Below, in pieces: positions 1-5,688 of a DNA stretch of 5,972 nucleotides. Numbering within the stretch: position 1 is the stretch's first letter; the number at the start of each line of letters is the position of its first letter. Origin of the DNA: Acidobacteriota bacterium (GTDB taxonomy: Bacteria; Acidobacteriota; Blastocatellia; Pyrinomonadales; Pyrinomonadaceae); contig QHXE01000468.1 in assembly GCA_003222835.1 (NCBI GenBank), positions 1-5,972 on the forward strand, read 5' to 3'. Below the pieces are notes generated by a model. It did not search any database and was not told where the DNA came from. It saw only the letters and a list, made by a program, of their open reading frames with translations. Made by a program: the position numbers and the translations under genes.

Positions 1-60
1 AGGACTATGGGAGTCTTTGTTAGAAATTGAGACTTCAGCGGCTAGGCTGATTTCGCGTGA

Positions 61-124
61 ACGGCTTTGTGTCGCGGCTGTGGATTCAATGCTCACGACA
101 AGAAGCCGCGACGCACAAAGCTGT
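61..124. repeat. Long imperfect inverted repeat (hairpin or operator) upstream of the ThDP enzyme
   Basis: The left arm at 61-79 (ACGGCTTTGTGTCGCGGCT) pairs with the right arm at 104-124. The core blocks CTTTGTG/CACAAAG and TCGCGGCT/AGCCGCGA are perfect. A 2-base CG bulge (112-113) separates them in the right arm, and one G.T pair lies near the outer end. The loop is 24 bases. No T-run follows the right arm, so an ordinary intrinsic terminator is unlikely. It ends 58 bases before the ATG at 183, a position that would suit an operator, an attenuator-like leader structure or a remnant of a mobile-element end. The pairing is directly visible; the role is not known. Confidence 0.7.
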
Positions 125-170
125 GGGGTTGTCATAGAGGCCCTGGGCTCGAAGAAGACTCGAATGGCAG

Positions 171-175
171 AGGAG
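171..175 (+). promoter_or_regulatory. Ribosome binding site for the ThDP enzyme
   Basis: AGGAG lies 7 bases before the ATG at 183. This supports that start over the ATG at 178, which is in another frame. The start also places the twin-arginine motif at residues 14-19, where a Tat leader should have it. Confidence 0.75.
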
Positions 176-182
176 AGATGCA

Positions 183-2087
183 ATGAAGCACCTGATCAAG
201 CAATACCTCGATAGCCGAATATCCCGACGGGAACTGCTCTCAGGTTTAGGGACGCTTGGAATCACAGCCGCTGCGGCGAACTCCATGGCACAGTCGCTGG
301 CTCCGTTTCTTCCGGCGGCCGCGGCAGAGGCTTCCGCAGACGCGTCGTCGGCATCGCGGAGCGTAAAAGGGACGGGTGGGGCGCTGCTCGTCGCGCAACT
401 GAAAGCGTCGGGCATCGAGCACATCTTCTTCAATCCTTCGTCCGGAGCAGCTCCCTTCTTCGACGCCCTCGTGGACGAATCGAGCATGCATTTGATCAAG
501 GCCCTGCAGGAGGGCGCGCTGGTGGCCATGGCGGATGGTTACGCCAAGGCGTCCGGCAAAACTCCTTTTGTCATTTGCGCGAGGCCCGGGTTCCCCAATT
601 CGATGACTCAGCTATACAACGTGTGGAAAGACGAGATTCCCATGGTGGTCGCGGTGGATTACGTGAACCGCGCGACGCTTGGCGAAGATGGTTTCGAAGA
701 TGCCGACCATCTGGAAAGCATCGCCCACCCGATCACGAAGTGGAATTGGGTAGCACAATCGGCGGACAAAATCCCGGAGGTGACGCGCCGAGCGTTCAAA
801 TTCGCCTCCACCATGCCGAGCGGCCCCGTGTTTCTAGCCTATCCGGAAGACATCCTCGACGATGAATCTCAGGCAGCCGTCATCGATCAAGCCAAATTCG
901 AAATCTCCATGAAAGTGCGCCCCGATCCGGCCCTGGTAGAGAAGGCGGGGCGCATGCTGCTCGAGGCGCAAAGCCCGCTTCTCTACATTGGGGATGAAGT
1001 TGCCCGGTGTGGCGCGCAGAAAGACGTCGTGGAGCTGGCGGAACTCTTGGGCGTGCCGGTAACGCGTGACGGCGGCACCATCGGCTGGTCCAAGTCCTTC
1101 CCGACGCAACATCCACTGTACCTCGGCGCGGCCCTGCACGAGATGCGTTATCCGGCGCATGTGGATGTGATTTTGAATCTGGGAAGCCGCCTCTCCTACG
1201 GCGAAAGAATCCAGCCTGGCATAAAGCTGATTCAGGTCCGCATGGATCCCACTAACCTTCCTCGCACTGCTCCTACGGACGTGGCCATCTTCGGAGATTT
1301 GAAGTTTGCGACAGCCGATCTGGTGGCGGCTGTGCGGAGCATGACTACGGCAGACCGGCTGCGGCTGATCAGCCAAGACCGCACTGCCAAGACTCATGAA
1401 TACACCGCGACGATGCGGAAGTTCCGCGAGTCGCTTGGGCGCGAAACGTGGAACCACAGCCCAGTTAGCTTCGAAAGGCTGGGCATGGAACTCGAGAGCG
1501 CTTTGGACAAAGACGCTTGCGTGATCGCGGAAAGCGATTCGGGCCGGAAGATGGAGGATTTCATGTCTTTCGGCGGATCGGACAAGCAATACTTCACAAC
1601 CACCGGCGCGGCGCTGGGATGGGGATTGCCGGCAGCGTTCGGCGTGAAGCTGGCGCATCCCGATTTGCAGGTAGTGTCGGTAGTCGGCGACGGCGCATTC
1701 CTTTTTGCCGGGCCGCAACCCCTCTGGAGCTATGCCCGGTACAAGGCACCCGTCACCCTCATCGTTTGCAATAATCGCAGTTACAACAATGAACGCAACC
1801 GCATCTGGAACATCGGCGGAAGGCAGTTCCAAACCGGCCGCGATATGACCTGCTACCTGGGCGATCCTGACATCGATTATGCGAAGCTCGCATCAGGATT
1901 CGGTGTGGAAGGAGAAGTTGTTGGGGAGCCTGCGCAGCTCAAACCGGCGCTGGAACGTGCGAAACGCGCGACGGCAGATGGCCGGCCGTACTTGCTGGAC
2001 GTCCATATCGAGCGGAATGGGATTGGCGCAGCGTCGACGTGGCATCCGCCGTATTCAGTTGCGGATTTGCGCCAAAGGAAGGTGTGA
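183..2087 (+). CDS. ThDP-dependent decarboxylase-like enzyme (benzoylformate decarboxylase/acetolactate synthase superfamily) with Tat leader
   Basis: The 634-aa product has the three-domain ThDP-enzyme layout: pyrimidine-binding domain (about 62-230), central domain (about 245-385) and diphosphate-binding domain (about 430-610). The cofactor motif starts with GDG at 502-504 and ends with NN at 530-531, giving Mg2+ ligands D503 and N531. The activating glutamate is E110 in ALQEGALVAMADGYA. From memory of Pseudomonas benzoylformate decarboxylase, S26, E47 and H281 correspond to S87, E110 and H310, but His70 is replaced (C132 or A133). The substrate is therefore uncertain; 2-oxo-acid decarboxylation or carboligation is the best class-level guess. 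The N-terminus has SRRELL (14-19) followed by an Ala-rich hydrophobic stretch to about residue 50, a twin-arginine leader that is unusual for this normally cytoplasmic family. The cytochrome gene starts 2 bases after the stop, so they are probably co-transcribed. Confidence 0.9.
   Translation: MKHLIKQYLDSRISRRELLSGLGTLGITAAAANSMAQSLAPFLPAAAAEASADASSASRSVKGTGGALLVAQLKASGIEHIFFNPSSGAAPFFDALVDESSMHLIKALQEGALVAMADGYAKASGKTPFVICARPGFPNSMTQLYNVWKDEIPMVVAVDYVNRATLGEDGFEDADHLESIAHPITKWNWVAQSADKIPEVTRRAFKFASTMPSGPVFLAYPEDILDDESQAAVIDQAKFEISMKVRPDPALVEKAGRMLLEAQSPLLYIGDEVARCGAQKDVVELAELLGVPVTRDGGTIGWSKSFPTQHPLYLGAALHEMRYPAHVDVILNLGSRLSYGERIQPGIKLIQVRMDPTNLPRTAPTDVAIFGDLKFATADLVAAVRSMTTADRLRLISQDRTAKTHEYTATMRKFRESLGRETWNHSPVSFERLGMELESALDKDACVIAESDSGRKMEDFMSFGGSDKQYFTTTGAALGWGLPAAFGVKLAHPDLQVVSVVGDGAFLFAGPQPLWSYARYKAPVTLIVCNNRSYNNERNRIWNIGGRQFQTGRDMTCYLGDPDIDYAKLASGFGVEGEVVGEPAQLKPALERAKRATADGRPYLLDVHIERNGIGAASTWHPPYSVADLRQRKV
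2075..2082 (+). promoter_or_regulatory. Ribosome binding site for cytochrome c, inside the end of the upstream gene
   Basis: AAGGAAGG lies 7 bases before the ATG at 2090 and within the last codons of the ThDP gene, whose TGA is at 2085-2087. This decides the cytochrome start: the in-frame GTG at 2039 would add 17 residues ahead of the Sec leader and lacks comparable support. The arrangement suggests translational coupling. Confidence 0.8.
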
Positions 2088-2089
2088 CC

Positions 2090-2650
2090 ATGCGTTCAGA
2101 TAAAGTCTTCCGTTTCTGGACGCATTTTTCGCCGTTGTTTGCGCTGTGCTTTGTTGCACCGATCTTCGTTTCACCGATCTGGGCGCAGGCGCCTGCGAAC
2201 GCTTTGCCGGCAGGAACCGGAAGGGATTTGGTCGCAGTCGCATGTACGCAATGCCACGGTTTGAAATTGATTATGGCTCTCCGCGATGGGCCTGTGGGTT
2301 GGAGGCATTTTGTAGACGACATGATCTTGCGGGGAGCACAGCTGAATCCGGAGGAAGCGGATACCGTGGCGCAATACCTGTCAAAAAATTTGGGACCCGG
2401 CACAGCCCCGATGCAAAGCGGCCTCAAAAGTGAGCCGCTGCCACCGGGAGATGGTGAGAAACTCGTCGAATCACACTGCGTCCTCTGTCACGACTTCGGT
2501 CGAATCACCACCGTCGCAAGAAGCAAGGAAGAATGGAGCAACACTGTCAACAACATGATGACGCGCGCCGGCACGAACATCGCGACCCAAGATGAAATCC
2601 TCACGATGGCCTCCTATCTGGCCGCTCACTTCGGCAAGAAACCAAGTTAG
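2090..2650 (+). CDS. Secreted di-haem cytochrome c
   Basis: The 186-aa product is a predicted periplasmic electron carrier. It opens with a Sec leader: a short charged start, a hydrophobic segment at about 13-31 and a likely cleavage after WAQA (31-34). Two c-type haem sites are visible, CTQCH (52-56) and CVLCH (130-134). Each is followed at similar spacing by a matching helix pattern: W-x6-D-M-I-L-R-G-A then VAQYL in the first half, and W-x6-N-M-M-T-R-A-G then MASYL in the second. The protein therefore looks like a tandem duplication of one small cytochrome domain, with methionines in these helices as candidate sixth ligands. Proteins of this size often serve PQQ-dependent or other periplasmic dehydrogenases. 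Here candidates are the neighbouring ThDP enzyme and the quinoprotein across the IS. The partner is inferred; the haem sites are certain. Confidence 0.9.
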   Translation: MRSDKVFRFWTHFSPLFALCFVAPIFVSPIWAQAPANALPAGTGRDLVAVACTQCHGLKLIMALRDGPVGWRHFVDDMILRGAQLNPEEADTVAQYLSKNLGPGTAPMQSGLKSEPLPPGDGEKLVESHCVLCHDFGRITTVARSKEEWSNTVNNMMTRAGTNIATQDEILTMASYLAAHFGKKPS

Positions 2651-2724
2651 GTCTATCCATACGAAGAGCGGCAGAGGGGTAACGGCCGTTTCAGTATTCT
2701 CCTCAGCCAGGAACTAGCAAGCAC

Positions 2725-2741
2725 TCTAGACCGAAGTTCCA
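2725..2741 (+). repeat. Left terminal inverted repeat of the IS
   Basis: TCTAGACCGAAGTTCCA is the exact reverse complement of 4662-4678. Its outer six bases, TCTAGA, are themselves a palindrome, so the true element edge could be at 2725 or at 2731. Confidence 0.9.
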
Positions 2742-2753
2742 GCCATAAGAGAA

Positions 2754-2771
2754 GCTGAATCCGGGGATAAG
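2754..2771 (+). repeat. Left subterminal block, inverted match to 4620-4640
   Basis: GCTGAATCCGGGGATAAG resembles the reverse complement of 4620-4640 (GCTGATTCCGGGCGGGATAA then C), with one substitution and a 2-3 base gap. The block sits 12 bases inside the left terminal repeat and 21 bases inside the right one. Paired subterminal blocks like this are typical candidates for transposase binding; that role is inferred. Confidence 0.5.
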
Positions 2772-2821
2772 CTCTTGGAAATGTGTGCATTGTGTCGCTG
2801 TGCGGTTTTCAATGTGCACCC

Positions 2822-2848
2822 ATGTATATGTCCATATACATCTTGACA
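2822..2848 (+). promoter_or_regulatory. AT-rich palindrome abutting a possible -35 element in the transposase leader
   Basis: ATGTATATG (2822-2830) and CATATACAT (2833-2841) form a perfect 9-bp inverted repeat with a 2-base centre. One base later comes TTGACA (2843-2848), an exact -35 consensus. The -10 region about 17 bases downstream (near 2865-2871) is a poor match, so promoter activity is uncertain. A palindrome next to a -35 box resembles an operator site, and as RNA it would form a short hairpin. The transposase ATG is 38 bases after it. Confidence 0.4.
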
Positions 2849-2878
2849 TGATGGAGATTAGTGTGATTTAGTGAACCC

Positions 2879-4612
2879 ATGTACATTGACGTCGTCCCCA
2901 ACCGCAACTCCCCGCCCGCCGTCCTGCTCCGCGAGGCCTGGCGCGAAGGCAAGAAAACCCGCAAGCGCACCGTGGCCAATCTCTCCGATTGGCCCCCAGA
3001 AAGAATCGAAACCTTTCGCCGCGTACTGCGCGACGAACCTCTGGTCTCGCCACACGATCTGTTCACCACGCAAAAATCCCTTCCTCACGGCCATGTCCAA
3101 GCCGTCCTGGAAATGATCGGCCGGCTCAAGCTGGATCGCCTGATTTCGGCGGAGCGTTGCCGCGAACGAGACTTGGTCGTGGCCATGATCGTTCAGCGCT
3201 TGATCGATCCCTGCTCGAAACTAGCGACCACGCGCGCCTGGCACAGCACCACGCTGGCCGAGGAATTGGGAGTGGGCGAGGCCACCGAAGATGATCTGTA
3301 CGAAGCCATGGACTGGCTTTTGGACCGCCAGGGGCGCATCGAGAAGAAACTCGCGGCTCGTCATTTGCGTGAGGGCGGCTTGGTGCTCTATGACGTGTCG
3401 AGCAGTTTCTATGAGGGACGCACTTGTCCGCTCGCGCAATTGGGACACGACCGCGATGGGAAGAAAGGTCTGCCGATCATCGTCTACGGGGTGATGACGA
3501 ATGGGGAGGGATGTCCGGTGGCGGTGAGCGTCTATGCGGGGAACACAGGAGATCCGACGACGGTCGCCGACCAAATCGAGAAGCTGCGGATGCGGTTTGG
3601 ATTGTCCCGGGTAGTGATGGTGGGAGATCGCGGGATGCTGACCCAGCCGCAGATCGACAAGCTAAAGCAGCATCCCGGTTTAGGATGGATCACGGCGCTG
3701 ACGAGCACGGCGATTCGTGAATTGCTGAAGCAGGGGGCCTTGCAACTATCGTTGCTGGACCAAAAGAATCTGGCCGAGATCAGCGCACCGGATTATCCCG
3801 GGGAGCGGCTGATGGTTTGCCATAACCCGGTGCTGGAGGAGGAGCGAAGGCGGAAACGGGAGGCGCTACTGAAGGCCACCGAGAAGAGCTTGGAGAAGAT
3901 CAGCAAAGAAGTGGCGCAACGCAAGAAGAAGTCACTCACGGCCGCCGAGATTGGGCTGAAGGTGGGGAAGGTGCTGGGACGCTACAAAATGGGCAAGCAC
4001 TTTGCGTGCAAAATCGGCGAGGGCCGCTTCGCCTGGAATCGTCGTGTGGAATCGATTGAGCAGGAAGAGAAGCTGGATGGGATCTACGTGCTGCGCACCA
4101 GCGAGCCGGTCGAACGGCTTTCGGCGGAAGAGACGGTGCGCAGCTACAAGAGCTTGGCGGAAGTAGAGCGGGCTTTCCGCTGTCTGAAAGGGATCGATCT
4201 GTTGGTGCGGCCGATTCGGCATCGCAGTGAGGATCGCGTCCCGGCGCATATTTTTCTGTGCGTGTTGGCCTACTACGTGGAATGGCATCTGCGCCGAGCT
4301 TGGGCGCCGCTGTTGTTCGAAGATGAAGAGCGACGGGAGGAGCGCAAGCGCCGCGATCCGATTCTGCCGGCGAAGCCCTCGGATTCCGCCGAGCGCAAGA
4401 AGCGCTCGCATCAAACTGCGGATGGTCTTCCCGTGCACAGCTCCGCGAGCTTGCTGCGGGAGTTGGCTAGCCGGGCCCGGGTGACTTACGCGCTCAAACC
4501 GCAGAAGGCGGAGGAGAAAACGAATTTAACATTCCGGCAGGTGCCGGAGCCGACGCCGGTGCAGGCCCGGGCTTACGAATTGCTGCGGACGTTCCCAGTA
4601 GCCGCAAGGTGA
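2879..4612 (+). CDS. IS1634-like DDE transposase
   Basis: The 577-aa product catalyses movement of the surrounding IS. The N-terminal 60 residues resemble the small basic lead domain of this family (MYIDVV start, WREGKKTRKR at 21-30). The catalytic core reads D172 in LVLYDVSSSFYEG, D250 in VVMVGDRGML and E430 in YKSLAEVERAFRCLK. The last is the YREK-type signature with Y423, E430 and K437, but Leu426 replaces the usual Arg. About 180 residues separate D250 and E430, as expected for the beta-strand insertion of IS4-superfamily enzymes; a Lys/Glu-rich, coiled-coil-prone stretch (320-357) lies in it. A second charged linker spans about 480-512. No frameshift or internal stop is present. The ATG at 2879 is the first possible start after an in-frame TGA at 2864. 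It has no good Shine-Dalgarno (GGAG is about 22 bases away), suggesting weak translation. Confidence 0.92.
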   Translation: MYIDVVPNRNSPPAVLLREAWREGKKTRKRTVANLSDWPPERIETFRRVLRDEPLVSPHDLFTTQKSLPHGHVQAVLEMIGRLKLDRLISAERCRERDLVVAMIVQRLIDPCSKLATTRAWHSTTLAEELGVGEATEDDLYEAMDWLLDRQGRIEKKLAARHLREGGLVLYDVSSSFYEGRTCPLAQLGHDRDGKKGLPIIVYGVMTNGEGCPVAVSVYAGNTGDPTTVADQIEKLRMRFGLSRVVMVGDRGMLTQPQIDKLKQHPGLGWITALTSTAIRELLKQGALQLSLLDQKNLAEISAPDYPGERLMVCHNPVLEEERRRKREALLKATEKSLEKISKEVAQRKKKSLTAAEIGLKVGKVLGRYKMGKHFACKIGEGRFAWNRRVESIEQEEKLDGIYVLRTSEPVERLSAEETVRSYKSLAEVERAFRCLKGIDLLVRPIRHRSEDRVPAHIFLCVLAYYVEWHLRRAWAPLLFEDEERREERKRRDPILPAKPSDSAERKKRSHQTADGLPVHSSASLLRELASRARVTYALKPQKAEEKTNLTFRQVPEPTPVQARAYELLRTFPVAAR

Positions 4613-4661
4613 ATTTTAAGTTATCCCGCCCGGAATCAGCAGGATCCTCTCTGAGTCGTCA

Positions 4662-4678
4662 TGGAACTTCGGTCTAGA
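4662..4678 (-). repeat. Right terminal inverted repeat of the IS
   Basis: TGGAACTTCGGTCTAGA is the exact reverse complement of 2725-2741. Its outer TCTAGA contains, on the minus strand, the TAG stop codon (4674-4676) of the adjacent cyclase gene. Confidence 0.9.
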
Positions 4679-5635
4679 ATGTTGCGAGCGCGTTGAACGG
4701 GGTGGCCGTCCCTCCGGGAATCCTTGTGAACTGGGCGGTGACGAGAAATTCCCATCGCTTGCGGGCCGCGGCTTCGCGGGCGACGTCTTCGAGATAGGCG
4801 TTGTCAACGAGCGGCACTCCGAGCACAGCGATCACCAGAGTGTGAATCGGGCGGTTGGCTGCTTCGCCGGCTCCGACTACGCCTGATGGCTGAACGTCGT
4901 TTACGCCATCACTTCCGAGCACCGAAATATCTCTTTGCTTCAGCCAGGGCGCTACCGATGCATGCAGTCCAGCGGCTTCGCGAGCGGCGTTCCAGGGACC
5001 CAGTTTTGCCCGCCGAGCCCAGCGCCCGGTGCGCACCAGCAGTACATCACCGCTTCCGATTTTGACGCCGGCGAATTTTTCCCACGCTTCCAGATCAGAC
5101 ACATAGATCGGAGTGCCCGGTTCGAGATAGGGCACACCCTTGAGCAGAGGGAGATCCACGAGGATACCTCGCGTGAAGATACCCGGGCCCATCCGATCAA
5201 TGGCATTGGCCTTGCAACCACTCTCGTCCAAGTCCTGGGGATGGCCGTTGAATACCAGGAGCTTGCCGTCATCTTGCCGGTTTCCGGATTGTGAAACATT
5301 TTGTGCTTGGTCGGACCGAAGTTGAAATTGTCGGCGGCTTTCTGCAAATCCGCGAAGTGCGCGAGCGATACGGTTACGCCATCCTTCACCAGACCGGCCG
5401 CCTGCACTTCCTTTTGCGGCGTGATGAGGTTCAGCGCGCCGCGTTCATCGTCTTTGCCCCAGCGGCCCCAGTTCGAGAGTTCGGTCTCCCAGCGATTGAC
5501 TTGCTCGATGGTGATGGCCGCGGGCTGCGCGGACTCCGGCTTGGCTTGCGCGGCAACTCGAGTGCGTAGCAACCCGGCTGTGGCGACCGCCAGCAGAGCC
5601 GATCCGAAAATGACTGCAGGAACGAAGCGCTTCAT
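4674..5635 (-). pseudogene. Exported cyclase family protein (kynurenine-formamidase-like), frameshifted and probably internally deleted
   Basis: The reading starts at the ATG ending at 5635 with a good ribosome site (ACGGAGG, 5644-5650). A Sec leader follows, with likely cleavage after VAAQA (27-31). The conserved lead segment is at residues 56-73 (WGRWGKDDERGALNLITP). After about Met122 (near 5270) homology moves to the -1 frame and continues through SGCKANAID, TRGILVDLPLLKGVPYLEPG, VLLVRTGRWARR, AGLHASVAPWLKQRD and RWEFLVTAQF to the stop at 4674-4676. Joining the frames gives about 320 residues, close to family size. Left unshifted, the first frame runs on in nonsense to 4952, giving 227 aa. 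The metal-binding motif of this family (HxGTHxD-like, or HGxxHTHxD in long members) should lie just at the break and is absent in every frame there. The gene is therefore probably inactive, unless the break is an assembly error. Family members hydrolyse amides or lactones; the substrate here is unknown. Confidence 0.8.
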
Positions 5636-5642
5636 GCTAATG

Positions 5643-5676
5643 ACCTCCGTTGGCTATTCACTCGGCGAGTGGAGGT
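5643..5676 (-). promoter_or_regulatory. Possible hairpin masking the cyclase ribosome binding site
   Basis: On the minus strand ACCTCC (5676-5671) is complementary to GGAGGT (5648-5643), which contains the cyclase Shine-Dalgarno 8 bases before its ATG. A nested perfect CACTC-GCC-GAGTG stem (5671-5659) sits between them, and a bulge of about 10 bases separates the two stems. The upstream quinoprotein gene stops at 5689, 12 bases before the structure, so a ribosome finishing that gene could open it and couple translation. The pairings are visible; the regulation is inferred. Confidence 0.35.
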
Positions 5677-5688
5677 AAACGCCGCTGA

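Larger units (their letters stand above)
2725..4678 (+). mobile_element. Complete insertion sequence, IS1634-like (IS4 superfamily)
   Basis: Perfect 17-bp inverted repeats (2725-2741 and 4662-4678) bracket a single intact transposase gene, with about 150 bases of leader and about 60 bases of tail. The length is 1954 bp if TCTAGA belongs to the element, or 1942 bp if TCTAGA is a 6-bp target duplication; the size fits IS1634-type elements. Outside the repeats the similarity continues weakly (CAC before the left end against CAT on the reverse complement of the right). No other target duplication is visible. The element lies between two convergent gene pairs, and its transposase reads towards the 3' end of the cyclase gene. 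With ends and reading frame intact, it may be recent and mobile. The family assignment rests on remembered motif patterns and needs a search. Confidence 0.85.

Noticed and set aside
17..214. 65-codon plus-strand frame in the leader
   Set aside because: It spans the inverted repeat and the ribosome site of the ThDP gene, overlaps its start and resembles no known protein.
86..529. 147-codon minus-strand frame across the leader and start of the ThDP gene
   Set aside because: It overlaps the Tat leader and first domain, has no recognisable family features and is best explained as a shadow.
834..1832. 332-codon open frame on the minus strand opposite the ThDP gene
   Set aside because: Its product shows no recognisable motif and is rich in Arg/His/Ala as expected for an antisense shadow; the opposite strand has clear ThDP-enzyme motifs throughout.
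2039..2089. GTG at 2039 as the cytochrome start
   Set aside because: It would put 17 extra residues in front of a normal Sec leader; the ATG at 2090 has a strong, well-spaced ribosome site.
2681..2690. AACGGCCGTT palindrome as a terminator for the cytochrome operon
   Set aside because: There is no room for a loop in a hairpin of this 10-base palindrome and no proper T-run follows; no convincing terminator was found in 2651-2724.
3932..4438. 168-codon minus-strand frame inside the transposase gene
   Set aside because: It is antisense to the conserved catalytic region and shows no features of its own.
5255..5275. Programmed -1 frameshift in the cyclase gene
   Set aside because: There is no slippery heptamer or clear downstream structure at the junction, and the missing metal-binding segment points to mutation or sequence error.
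5301..5678. Plus-strand frames opposite the cyclase N-terminus
   Set aside because: The minus strand has a ribosome site, a Sec leader and conserved cyclase segments; the plus-strand products have no such features.
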